A program made the position numbers and the translations under genes. DNA of 64,000 nt. It comes from Onthophagus taurus. Taxonomy: Eukaryota; Arthropoda; Insecta; Coleoptera; Scarabaeidae. This document shows, piece by piece, positions 30,247 to 40,780 of the stretch. A model generated the notes under the pieces. It did not search any database. It was not told the DNA's origin and saw nothing but the letters and a program-made list of their open reading frames with translations. The stretch is from positions 8,866,001 through 8,930,000 of the forward strand of contig NC_091968.1 of the NCBI RefSeq assembly GCF_036711975.1, in the 5' to 3' direction. Position 1 is the stretch's first letter; each line of letters begins with the position of its first letter.

Positions 30247-31756
30247 CACGGTGATGCAAAACTGAAGCATGTTTGCATGCGAGCAAATGTGAAACGAACA
30301 CACGGTTCAAATTTACTTGTCAGTTTTAGTATCAGTTTCATAGTGAGTTGTGACTAAAAGGTGTGACTTGTTACTATAATGAATGTAATACGACAAAATG
30401 ATTTATATTTAATTGCTACTGCTATCGCAATAGTAGTGAAGAAGAAGAAAGAAAGGAAGAGAACAAAATGGGTAAAAAATTGGCTGAAAAAACGGAAACA
30501 GTATTCTCACGCGAATTTACTGAACGAATTACGGTTAGAAGTCGATGACTATAGGAATTATTTGCGCATGGATGAAAACACATATATTGAACTACTACAT
30601 CTAGTAACGCCGCTAATAGAAAAGGAAGATACGATAATGAGAAAAGCTATTAGTCCTCACGAAAGGTTATCAACGACATTGCGGTTTCTAGCTTCTGGTC
30701 GGTGTTTTGAAGACTTAAAGTTTTCTGCAATCATATCACCTCAGTCATTAGGTAAAATCATACCTGATACATGTGCAGCAATTTGCCAAGTTCTTAGCAA
30801 AGATTACATAAGCGTAAGCACTTTTATAAAAAAAACAACTACTTATATTAAATATCAAATTGTATTTTTATAGTTTCCAACGACTGAATCGCAATGGATA
30901 CAGATAGCGCGGGAATTTCAAGAAAAATGGCAATTTCCTCATTGTTTAGGCGCAGTGGATGGCAAGCACACCAGAATTGCACGACCAGCGAATAGCGGAT
31001 CATTTTTCTATAACTATAAAGGATTTTACAGCATAGTTTTGTTAGGTATTGTAAATAGCAATTGTGAATTCTTGCTCGTCGACGTCGGTACCAATGGCAG
31101 AATTTCGGACGGCGGTGTTATAGAAAATACAAATTTTTACAACAAACTAATACATAATCTTCTAAATATTCCGGCAGAAAGACAAGTACTTTGTACTGAA
31201 ACAAAGTTACCTTTTGTTTTTATAGGAGATGAAGCGTTTGCTTTACGTTCTAATTTTCTAAAACCTTTCAGTCGAAAAGAGTTGAGTTACGAAAACAAAA
31301 TTTATAATTATAGATTGTCCCGTGCAAGAAATACGGTGGAATGTGCATTTGGAATGTTAGCTTCCAGATTTCGCATTTTGCACACCGAAATTAATTTGAA
31401 ACTAGATAAGATTGAAAAAGTGGTATTAACATGTTGTGTGCTTCATAATTTTTTAAGATCAAAATGTGATTCAAATTTGGGCACGTCACTCACTTCAGAT
31501 AGTAATATACGTGCAAACTTTACAATTACAATACATAACACTGTTTCGTTATCATATATAGTGTATCGTGTCCTTATGTATCTTAACCCTGCTGTACGAA
31601 TGAATAAATCAAGCTGGCCGTGCAAAATCAAGCTCAACCAGATCGTATCGTGCCATGTCTAGACCTGACAGCGTCGTCAGTTTTGAGACATAGACGATCA
31701 CATTTGCTCGTGTGCATTAGCTCTGCGTGCAAATGTGACAGTTTTGCATCACCGTG
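30247..31756 (+). mobile_element. PIF/Harbinger transposon, apparently complete
   Basis: Ends CACGGTGATGCAAAACTG and its exact complement. Related GCAAATGTG words lie just inside both ends. The target in the R1 LINE reads GGCCCATA on the left and TATGGGCC on the right, a palindrome, so the apparent inverted repeat is lengthened by host sequence; TA is the shared flank. The R1 reading frame (DKNRP... then YGPRVCKGPARL) flanks it. One spliced transposase gene inside; no MADF partner gene within the ends. Confidence 0.9.
30379..31662 (+). CDS. PIF/Harbinger transposase (DDE_4 type), two exons
   Basis: Exon 1 is 30379-30813 and exon 2 is 30874-31662, with a 60-bp phase-0 intron (GTAAGC...TATAG). 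Joined length 407 aa. The N-terminal part (residues 60-145; ERLSTTLRFLASG) is the DNA-binding-like region of the family. Catalytic residues: D174 in GAVDGKHT, D215 in LLVDVGTNG, E301 in RARNTVECAFGML; also GDEAFALRSN. No stop or frameshift. It may be functional. The last ~50 residues look divergent and may be read-through into the element's end. Autonomous Harbingers usually need a second MADF/Myb protein, absent here. Confidence 0.9.
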
Positions 31757-33750
31757 TATGGGCCGGTTTTTATCTCGGTCCCACTGTTCCTGCCATGCTT
31801 CGCTGGTGCGCTTTGCGATCAGGTTCTTCAGTCCGGGTTTTCCCTTGCTTCCCATCTACTTCGTCTCTCTTGCGCAAGCAATTCAATTGGTGTTACTCCA
31901 GCCACAACTGAAACGGCTGGGCCGGAGACCGTTCTATAGGCGCTGGCTACTCGGAGCGCGCCTCGACGTTGGATTGTTTTTGGGCGCCTCCACGCTGTCA
32001 GCCCAACTGTCGCAGACCAGACCTCGCTACCGTAAAGTAGTATGGTATTAGATACTTCCATCAACAATTTTCTTTTCGACGCCGTGGGCCCGCCAACGTT
32101 TGCCATTAGCCGCGAAATGGATTGTACCACTGTTGCAGCTTTATCGCCGACCGTTTTTATATGTTTCGTAAAAGAAACCTTACTATCGATTGTCACGCCC
32201 AAATATTTTATCGCCGTCGCAATGGTGGTATCATTGTTGCCGGTCTTCAGTGGCGCCTCCAGAGGGACTCTTCGCCTCGTGAGAAGGACGACTTCCGTCT
32301 TTTCTGTAGCTAGTTTCAACCCGCGATTGCTCGTCCAGGTAAGTATCCGCCTCATGGCGCCGTTGGTTTTAAGCTGAAGCTCAAACATGTCTTTGGCTAG
32401 AACTACAGCCGCTAAGTCATCGGCGTAGCCTATTAGGTGACAATTTTCAGGCATGGGTATTTTTAGAATGTCGTTATAGAAAACATTCCATAGTTCGGCC
32501 CCCAGCACGAATCCCTGGGCCACCCCGCACGTCATTTTCTTGTACTCTGTCCCTCAGCGGTGTCGTAGATGATGGTTCTGTCGGAGAGGTAAGCTCTAAA
32601 CATTTTCATTAGGTACGTTGGAGTGTAAAAATCTCGTTGAAGTGCAAGGAGGATCTCTCCCCACCGTGTCGAGTTAAAAGCATTTCGAATATCGAGCGTA
32701 ATCAAAGCCATAATCGGTCTGGAATAACGATTTACGCGCTACGCTCTTTGAAAGGTGCCGACGATGTCGTGAATGGCGTCTACAGTGGAGCGTCCGTTGC
32801 GGAAACCATATCTCGATCTCTCGACACTGTCCCGAAGTCGTGCGCGAAGCAGCTTCTCAAACAGCTTGCCTGAGGAATCGAGCATGCATAGGGGCCGATA
32901 TGTCGTTGCAGCAAGCGGATCGCCGCCTTTCCCCTTATTAAACAACACGAGCTTTTGAACTTTCCGTGCGTTAAGGTGGTCTCGCCGTCTAACCCTCGTC
33001 AGTTTCCTCCGTTGTTGGTTACATCGTTTTCTTAACTCGGCTATCTCGGCCGTCCACCAGTATGCCGATTTTTTGTTAACCGTAGACGGCTTCTTGCGTG
33101 GCATGCTCAGGTCGCATGCTTGCCGGACTAAGGACATTGTATGGGAAGTCACGAGTTCCGCCCCATCACGCATCTTTAAGGCTTCCACCTTGCCGTTTAC
33201 TATGGCCTCCGCAAACGCTTTAACATTTAGCTTGGCTATGTTCCACCGAGTAATAGTTCTTTTAGGCATGGATAGCCTTACATACTGATCAGCTATATGG
33301 AATTTTATATATTGGTGGTCACTTCCTGTGTAATCTTCAAGGACCGACCAGTCAAGTATACGACCCGCCATGTTTTCGGACGCCAAAGTGACGTCCGGTA
33401 TGGTTTCACCATATCCGGTTCTCCTAAATGTGGGGGTATTTCCAGTGTTAATAACTGTTAGACCTATTCTAGCGGCCATGTCTAGTATCCGCATGCCTCT
33501 GGGGTCAGTTTTATTCATGCCCTACTCTATCGCTTTGGCGTTAGGTCTCCCGCCAGAAGTATATTGCCATTGCAGCCCCGCATCAGGTCTTCCAAATCAC
33601 CGAGCTTTCTCTGAAAGTCGGCTATCGATTCGTTCGGTGTTAGATAACAGCTCACGATCATGATTTTCTCGGTTTTTACCCAAACAAATCCGGGTCCAGC
33701 GCCATGTTCAATGTGCCCCGTGGGGTAGATTTAATAGGAAAACTAATAAT

Positions 33751-34060
33751 AGCAGTACTATACTTGTTGCTTACGCCTACTGTACCAAATTTCAAAATTA
33801 TCAATTAATAATTTCTACGATTCTGTTTTCTTATTGATTAGGACAAATAAAGTAAGTATAAGAGTAGGTATGCATTAAATATATTTAGTAAATATTAATA
33901 CAAAATATATTAAATTGGTAACTAAAATAAATTTCTTATTAGTAAACAAATTAAACATAAACATTCTAATTATTTATGTAGGTCATTTAATTATAAAGTT
34001 AAATTTAAGCCATATTAGTGGTATTTTTTATTTTTTTATGTCTATTTATGTTTGAATAAC
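33751..34060. other. AT-rich intergenic DNA
   Basis: No ORF, repeat or transposon end recognised. Confidence 0.5.
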
Positions 34061-34451
34061 CTAAAGAATTTTTTCTTCTCAAACGAGATTGTTTCAATTA
34101 AAACACATATATTTGTGATGTTTCACCAGAGATCCCCAGCTTCTTCAGACTACAAGTACAGTAAAAAAAATGTTAAATAGGTGTTATTTAAATTTTTTTT
34201 TATCTTAGTTATGGGAGTAGGTTATAGGAGGATATAGGTTATCTTAGTTGTAAAATTCTTTTTATAAAGAAAAACTATCAGTATTACAAAATAACTAACC
34301 AAAAACAGTTACATGACATATTGCATGTCAGATAATACAATAAAACAAGTAATAAATAATAAAAAAATAAATAGGTGTTCTTTACTTGTAATCATATGTG
34401 TTTTAATTGAAACATAGCCTTTAATTTGAGAAGAGAATTTTTTTATTAGGC
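34061..34451. mobile_element. MITE-like element with ~58-bp inverted repeats
   Basis: The left arm (about 34061-34115: CTAAAG, TTTTTTCTTCTCAAA, GTTTCAATTAAAACACATAT) faces a complementary right arm (about 34395-34451). The interior is AT-rich without ORF. Exact ends and target duplication are not resolved. Confidence 0.7.
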
Positions 34452-34690
34452 TACAAATGCGTTACGTCATGAAACCAGTGCGGTAATGAACTTCATTACG
34501 TAATTCAAATCACCTCAAATGAGTGCGGTAATGATGACTTATCCAAGCAGTCGTAGATAAAAAAAATTACCGTATGGTTTTGCCAGTACGACGGTGAAAC
34601 ATTTTTTGTAGACAAAATCTAAATAATTTTTTTATTCAAATAGTTTTAAATATTGTTTATTTATAAAAAATGATTAAACTATACTATTAA
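34452..34690. other. Non-coding, internal short repeat
   Basis: GTGCGGTAATGA occurs twice (about 34479 and 34531). Otherwise nothing recognised; it could include the end of the adjacent mariner. Confidence 0.4.
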
Positions 34691-34714
34691 TCAACAAGTA
34701 TAAAATTTATAATA

Positions 34715-35705
34715 AATGTTCAAATATTTCCCCACCCACTTCAATACATTTATTAACCCTTCTACTAAAACTTTCTTTACATCTTAAAAGGTTGTCTTGG
34801 CTACTATTTCTGCATGTATTTCTTATCCGCTTTTTCATGTTTTCTGGCGTAGTCGGTACTTCGCGATAAACATTATCCTTAAGGACGACCCACACAAAAA
34901 ATCAAGAGGTGTTAAATCAGGTGATCTGGCAGGCAGGACCTGCCCTTCCAATCCGTCGGCCAACATAATCCCGATCTAAAGCTACACGTGCAATATGTGA
35001 AAAATGTGCTGGATACCCAACATTTTGCAGCCACATATTTTGTCTTTCTTTCCTGCTCAAATCTACAAGTAACGTTGGTAAGACGTCATCTAAAAAATTT
35101 CGGTACTTCTCCCCATTCATCATACCATTAATAAAGTATAGACCGATCAATTTATCACCAATTATGCCACACCAAACATTAACCGACCAAGGTCGTCGAT
35201 GTAGTTAACGCAACCATCTCCGATTTTCCACGCTCCAATAATGCATGTTATGTCTATTGAGTTGTCCTTTGTTTGTAAAAGTAGACTCATCCGAGAATAG
35301 CACGTTACTAAAGAAATTGAGGTTCAACCGCATTCGTTCTTGTGCCCATTGATAAAATATTAATCGATTTTCAAAATCACCTCCATAAAGCTGTTGATGC
35401 AACGAAATGTGGTATGGGTGATACTTGTCGTCGAATGCTGACTTGAGGATTTGCCTCAATGCTAACTAATACCGCAATTTCCTTTTCTTCCGTAGTTACA
35501 GTTGCTCGCCGAGTTCTTTTTCTTGATTCCACATTTCCTGTGTTAGTAAAATCATTCACAACTCTGTAAAAGGTACTTCTCGAAGGCGTATTTCGATCAG
35601 GAAAACGTTCTCGATGCAAAGCTATACTATCAGCAACTTTTCTGCCACTTTCTCCATAAATAAAAGCATTTCGACTTTTTCTGCCACACTTAGAGTATCC
35701 ATGAT
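34715..35705 (-). pseudogene. Mariner (DD41D-like) transposase, decayed
   Basis: Minus strand from about 35700. An N-terminal HTH (HRERFPDRNTPSRSTFYRVV, then NTGNVESRKRTRRAT) is followed by VLFSDESTFTNKGQLNRHN (first catalytic Asp), a stop-rich stretch, IGLYFINGMMNGEKYRNFL, then LQNVGYPAHF where the second Asp (usually QQDG(C/A)PAHF) is replaced by Val, a lost third motif, and the C-terminal PTTPENMKKRIRNTCR...GGEIFEHLL. At least four frameshifts. Possible outer repeat traces near 35870-35920 (GGTCACCCGATG) resemble those at 58081 and 58421. Confidence 0.8.
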
Positions 35706-36485
35706 TTAATGACTTAGTTTAAACACTTTGCCTTAATATAAAACGATAGAATGAATTCAGAATTTGTTGCCAAGCAGTTTTTATGCAAATTTAAATTCTC
35801 TGAAAGCGATATTCTGAACAAATAGAAATATGATATACTGACAAAGGTGGAGAAATGTCAGAACCTTTTAGACCTCTTTCCAAAGGTATTGAGCCAGGTC
35901 ACCCGATGTACCTCTTCTAGATTTTTTTTCTTGAGCATTTTTAAATTTTATTCTAAGAATTAAGAGCTAAAGACAATATATCGAAGCAGGTAGGAAAATG
36001 TTTAAAAATTCATAAATCTTATTTGTTCTTGCTAGATAAACGTTAGTTAATTGTTTCTGAAGAAGTTTCAATTTTTTTCAAAAGATGTTTTGCCATTGTA
36101 CTTGCAAAACCACACAGTAAATTTTTTTTATTTTTATTTTTTGAATTACTTTATTTTTATCCACAGATTCAAATATATAGGGTGTCATTTAAAAAATTGG
36201 TCGTGACCTTCATATAACCTTGAAAATAAGGTCAAGGTCAAAAAATGTTATCGTCATATGGTTTTCCCCTTCGCACAGAACAACTTCCGTTTGGTTCATT
36301 TTTATGTAAAATGATGTTAAACCTTGAAACACAAGAAGAAGTCAACAGTAATATTTAACCATATAAACGAGTGACAACGAAAATTCCCACTACTCTCAGT
36401 TTGGAAGGCAGCAAACTTAAAATATTTTCGAATTTTGACGTTTATACTAATTTTTTGACAATTAATTTTTTTGATTTCTTATTAA
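35706..36485. other. Intergenic; mariner end traces
   Basis: Near 36178 the sequence TATAGGGTGTCATTT, followed by GGTCAAGGTCA words, resembles a Tc1/mariner end widespread in insects. No coding. The tetraspanin promoter must lie in the last few hundred bases, but no TATA is in clear position. Confidence 0.45.
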
Positions 36486-37564
36486 ATGTTATCAAAAGCG
36501 GAACTTGTAGGAGCTTTATGTACGGTTTTGGCTTTCGTTAGTGCCGGCCAAATTTTAATAACCGGAATCCTGTCATTTGAATTTCCTCATTTCTTGGCTT
36601 TTAGCCATTGCCATCTATCAACAGCCGCTGGTGTTATATCGGGATTGGTGGCCGTGCCGATGGTTATTCAATTAAAAACCGCTCAAATGTTTATTAAAAT
36701 CGTTAAAATTTAATCAACATTAATCATCTAATTTTTTTAGATCGCATCATATTGAATTAAAATATGGTTACACAAAATGGTATCAAGTTTTGGCGATTTG
36801 TGTATGCGCAATTCTCCATTTTGCAGCTGCGATTTTTACAGCGATAGGCTTGTTGGTGCCAAGGAAATGGGAAGAGGAATTTTTTCAAAAAATGGTTTTA
36901 TACAATGAAAAAAACTGCGCTAAATCATTAGTTGATAACATTCAATGGGCTTTACAATGTTGTGGGGCCCAATCTTATAAGGATTGGAATCTTGTTCCTT
37001 GGAAAAAAATATCGGAGTAAATCTATAACAATCAATAAAGTTCTAATTAATTCAAATTTTTTTTTGTTAGTACAAGAATATCAAGACATTTTGCATTCCC
37101 CCATCCAAGAGAATCACCTTCTTTAGTCAACGCCGTTCCATTTTCTTGTTGTGCAAGAAAAGTTCTCGACGTTTGCCTTCATTACAACCTTTTAGAGTAC
37201 GGCGTTAAAACGATAAGCATCGAAGGGTGCGCCCCAAAAGTTCAAAAAACTTCAAATTTTATTTTGGCGATTGAGTTTGGAATGTTTTCTTTATGTATTA
37301 TAATCGAAGTATTGCTCCCTCCATTCAAAAATCTTATTCATTTGAGACACAATTTTGTTTTAGAGTGTAGTTTTGCTCTGTTTGTTAAAAGATCGCGATC
37401 CAATGGAAGAGATTCAAAAGAACGAGTTATTAAAAAAATATCTGTGAGTGCTTTATGAAAGTTATTATAATTTTTAATGTTTATTTTTCAGTTTTAAAAC
37501 TAAAAAAGTACCTTCAATCGATCAACGAAAGAAATCAGATGGAGTAGAAGCTGAAAAGAATTAA
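36486..37564 (+). CDS. Tetraspanin, 5 exons, complete
   Basis: Exons 36486-36688, 36741-37016, 37071-37308, 37364-37443, 37492-37564. Introns are 52, 54, 55 and 48 bp; all phases agree, giving 870 nt, 289 aa plus stop. Topology: TM1 (~6-28), short loop, TM2 (~45-64), TM3 (~82-107), a large extracellular loop with CCG at 141-143, PFSCC at 183-187, C194 and C212, then TM4 (~217-243) and a charged cytoplasmic tail. CCG plus paired Cys is the tetraspanin signature. The protein organises membrane microdomains and associates with integrins, receptors or other tetraspanins (family knowledge). The intron 1 donor is GTTTAT, unusual but the only one giving the right phase. Starts at the first in-frame ATG; which tetraspanin subfamily is not decided. 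Confidence 0.92.
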
Positions 37565-37831
37565 TTATAAAAGATGTGGGGAAAGAAAAAAGAGTAAAAA
37601 TATATATAATATAATATATAAATATAAAGTTTATTATTAAATATCACCAAAAACATTTAATAATATCTAAACCCGATTATTTCTAGTTCTACTACTAGAT
37701 TCTATCTATGAGCACTAACATACTTAAAAGTATTTTGTTCGTTATTTATTTTATTTTATTTATCTCAAGTTGGTACAAAAACAGGTCCAACTTTATAACA
37801 CTGTGCCACAAACAATCAGTTGTATACAAGT
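37565..37831. other. 3' flank of the tetraspanin gene
   Basis: Includes the 3' UTR and a ~50-bp scrap (from 37669, AACCCGATTATTTCTAGTTCT) of the 121-bp satellite family. Confidence 0.5.
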
Positions 37832-37835
37832 TTAA

Positions 37836-40212
37836 GGGGGGAAGTACATTTAGACGAGCTAAAATAAGCGCATTTTCAAGTTATTTTTTCGTGAAGTTGA
37901 AATTAGTTTAAAACCTTTTTGATACCCACTACTATTTAGTGATGCTTTGTACTATAAAAATATGTATTCACATATTCTAAAACTTTTATAGGCGAACGGC
38001 AAATAGTGATCAGATAGGGAAACGTTACGGAGTGAGCGTTTCCGTTTCAAACATTCTAGCATTCGCTACAGTGGTTAGAATTACTTGCGAATGCATTTAA
38101 ATTGTTCCCAACATTCATATCTTCTATGTGAACCAAAAAAAAGTTTAAAAAATTTAAGCATTTAAAAAATACAGGTGTTTTAAAATAATGTTATAACTTT
38201 TTAAGAAAATATTGATATATAAATTAATAAAAAGTAATTTTTTAACATAACTTATGTATACTTAGAGGTTCAAATAGAAGGTGATATTACTATTTATATG
38301 TGTAACAAATTTAATGAAAATCGGTCAAGTAGTTCATTAGTTATCGTGCTTATAAGGTGTAAATACATTGATTTGAGAAAAAGCGCGTTAAAGTTTCAAG
38401 CCGTAAAAACAAATTTTTTTCAATCACGAATAACTTGTTGGCTAGTCTGCAATACCCGGACCGTATAACAGACCTTCAGCTTCTTCATAAAAATCACTTT
38501 CGATCGCCAACTGGTCTTTTTGTGCTTTTCGAGCTTCTTTAAACACAGATTCGTTACATCGTTCCTGCCGAGTAATTGGATGTTCGTCCATTTGTTCAGC
38601 GTATATGTTGGCTTGCCTCCCAATAATTAGATTTAATTTACTCATTATTTCCAATATGCTACTGTGTCCTTCATTAAATAAACTAGCCACAATATATGGA
38701 CAAATATCCACTATTTTTAAGCCAGAATCCAGGTGCTTTGGAGCCAATCGCCAAATAGTAGAGTTGAAACTTTCATTGGCATTTTGAGTGTGGCCCCCCA
38801 AACATCTTATTAATAAATTTTCTCTGGATAAATCTTCATAAATTGAATATATGTGTGTCTGAACATCTGGATGCAATGGCACTGGATCCTTCATCAAGGA
38901 ATCCGACCCGTTTGATTTAGCTTTTTGCCACCTGCACCAGCTCTCGGATCGTGACGGACAATGTGGGTGATTTGGATGTTCATCTGTAGAGCACATGTGG
39001 TAATAACTAGCCATTATCGCTTTTTTCATGTCCTCTGCACTGTTGATATTTCTACGGATAGCAAGACCGTAGTATGTCGTAAGTTTTCTGATTAGAGTAT
39101 CTGTCAATTTTCCTTTTCCGCCAAGCTTGTATGTTTTTTTTATGTTTCGTAGTCGGGATCTCATCCTCTTTTCAACATGTCCACTACATTCATTTTTAAT
39201 TACTGGAAAATCGTCGCCATATGGATTTTGTTCTAAAATTGCTTTGAACGTTTTGGAATCTCCGTCCCCTATATAGTTGCCGTATTTTACACCAAACTTT
39301 TCTTCGGATCTCAAAAACATCTCTACAATTGCATCGACTTCCATTTTACCGGCAGACCCTCGTGAGTTTTTATGCAATTTTCTTTATGTTCTTCATACCA
39401 GTCAATATATTCTTCTGTATTTTCTTTATTTTTATAAAATGTACAGGCTTGACAATAACTGCTTTTTACAGCTACATCGATAACTTTACCAGAATAGTAC
39501 CCAATAAGCGATGTTACGCCGTATAATGATTTGAATCCGCGCTTTTTCCAAGAACCATCACCAGATACTTTTAAATTCAAGATTGACCTTTCTTGCCTTT
39601 CATTTTCTTTCTTTTCTTCTTCAACAGCTTTTCCGCTGAAATATTCGAACACCGATTTGGTGGCTGAATGCTGATGTTTAACAATATTATTGTATGCACT
39701 ATTACTCAAACCGTCGCATATATCCATAAAATTGCAAAATAAATGTATTCCTTGCCTCCCAATGCCCAGCAGACGCATAACAAAAACAATTCTACGATTT
39801 ATTTCATAACCAGTTTGAATTAACGGTCCGGAATTTATGTCTCTTCGGCCACAATGACAAAGCAAAACGAGCTTGAACCCAAGACCTCTCATTCCATCTA
39901 CCTCAAATTGTATGGTATCTTTACATTTGCAACAAATAACAACATTAGCCAAAGCACTGAACACGGTAAAAAACTCTATCAAATGATACGAATGTTGTTT
40001 TATTCCCACAGAAGTAGCGATACGGAGTTATAAAAACCGGGAAGACTTATAATTTTCACGAAGAACGCGCACCGGGAAAATACGCTATTTTAACGGAAGT
40101 ACTAAGAATTTCGCTTTAAAATTTTGCTATCATATTCTTAAGATGTTCAGGCAACTTTTTATGGAAAAAAAAAATTTTGAGTTTTTTGACGGTTCTAAAT
40201 GAATTTCCCCCC
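37836..40212 (-). mobile_element. Kolobok-like DNA transposon, TTAA target
   Basis: Ends GGGGGGAA(N)3CATTTAGA and complement, flanked by TTAA on both sides (37832-37835 and 40213-40216). The interior carries one minus-strand transposase of the Pfam 'Mutator-like transposase' (PF20700) kind. TTAA duplications with GG-rich ends are the hallmark of Kolobok, whereas Mutator proper makes 9-10 bp duplications, so the ends decide the class. Inverted similarity beyond ~18 bp is weak. Confidence 0.8.
38442..40009 (-). pseudogene. Kolobok/Mutator-like transposase, one frameshift
   Basis: Two overlapping minus-strand frames: 40009-39323, then 39377-38442; joined they make about 520 residues. First half: a Cys-containing region (VVICCKCKDTI, VLLCHCGRRD) and the first catalytic Asp in VSGDGSWKKRGF, then SSYCQACTFY. 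Second half: second Asp in YIGDGDSKTF, a zinc-like C/H block (ECSGHVEKRMRSRL; CSTDEHPNHPHCP) and a third acidic site in GHTQNANESFNSTIW. The frames meet near 39370 at a single frameshift. No ATG begins the first frame, so a 5' exon is missing. Confidence 0.8.
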
Positions 40213-40216
40213 TTAA

Positions 40217-40780
40217 TTACAGTTCACAATGAATTGATAACAATAGTAGAACAGTGAATCAAAAGGAGAAAAATAAAACTAATTATAGGTGATATAAATA
40301 TCACATATCAAATGAACGGCCGATGCAACACACCAACTACAGCAAAGAGCAATTGAGGCGTTTATTTGAAAAACAACACATGTCCATTTTAATCGAAAAT
40401 CCACCTTATGCAGATTTACATAGTAAAGTACCATATACACACGTTCCAAACATCAAATAGTGTGAAATCATCGTAGTTGTCCGGGTTAGAATCAATGCAC
40501 AAATTCGGCATGTTTTGGAAAAACAACAAATGTCCACGCACTTTGTTGTAAAAACAACAGTTGTCCGAAAATATTCACGTGTTAACTTCAACGGCGGCTC
40601 AAGGCACTTTTACCATGTTTTTGTTAAGTTTATCTGGCAGTTATTTCCAGCGTTCAACCAACGAGAGCACTTACAACCTCAATAACCATGGCAACTAATA
40701 ATGATAATAAAAGGCAATAAAAGGAGGATGGCAAATAAGTACTATATTACATTATTTTATTGCCAGTAATACTTTTAAAA
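40217..40780. other. Unassigned, short internal repeats
   Basis: No gene. Words such as AAAAACAACA(A/C)ATGTCC occur at about 40371, 40522 and 40552, possibly terminal repeats of the adjacent unclassified transposon. Confidence 0.4.

Larger units (their letters stand above)
29902..33720 (-). pseudogene. R1 ORF2: endonuclease, RT and zinc knuckle, broken
   Basis: In order: endonuclease from about 33720 (VSCYLTPNES; then NTPTFRRTGYGETIPDVTLA near 33410 and GSDHQYIKFH near 33310); RT start near 32960 (YRPLCMLDSSGKLFEKLL, SRYGFRNGRSTVDAIHDIV); an apparent internal deletion between RRDHLNARK and VQKLVLFNKGKGG, where the family has more than 100 further residues; catalytic GYADDLAAVV near 32425; YLGVTID and GSEVWS; then after the PIF insert, WVERKHGEVNFYLTQFLTGH and CRYLDGETDDAEHTFF (30190-30030), the Cys/His knuckle with one Cys replaced. 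Frameshifts near 33530, 32537 and 31850. Inactive. Confidence 0.85.
28953..33735 (-). mobile_element. R1-clade LINE with perfect 15-bp target duplication
   Basis: The duplication AGGAAAACTAATAAT occurs at 28938-28952 and 33736-33750, and the 3' poly(A) of the minus-strand element is the T run at 28953-28964. The element is 5' truncated in the endonuclease domain. It has been split by a PIF element (30247-31756) and a TTAA MITE (29436-29605). It is not in 28S rDNA, the usual R1 target, so it belongs to the non-site-specific members of the clade or landed off target. Confidence 0.93.

Noticed and set aside
28953..33735. Location within ribosomal DNA because R1 is present
   Set aside because: The flanks are AT-rich and contain no rRNA sequence.
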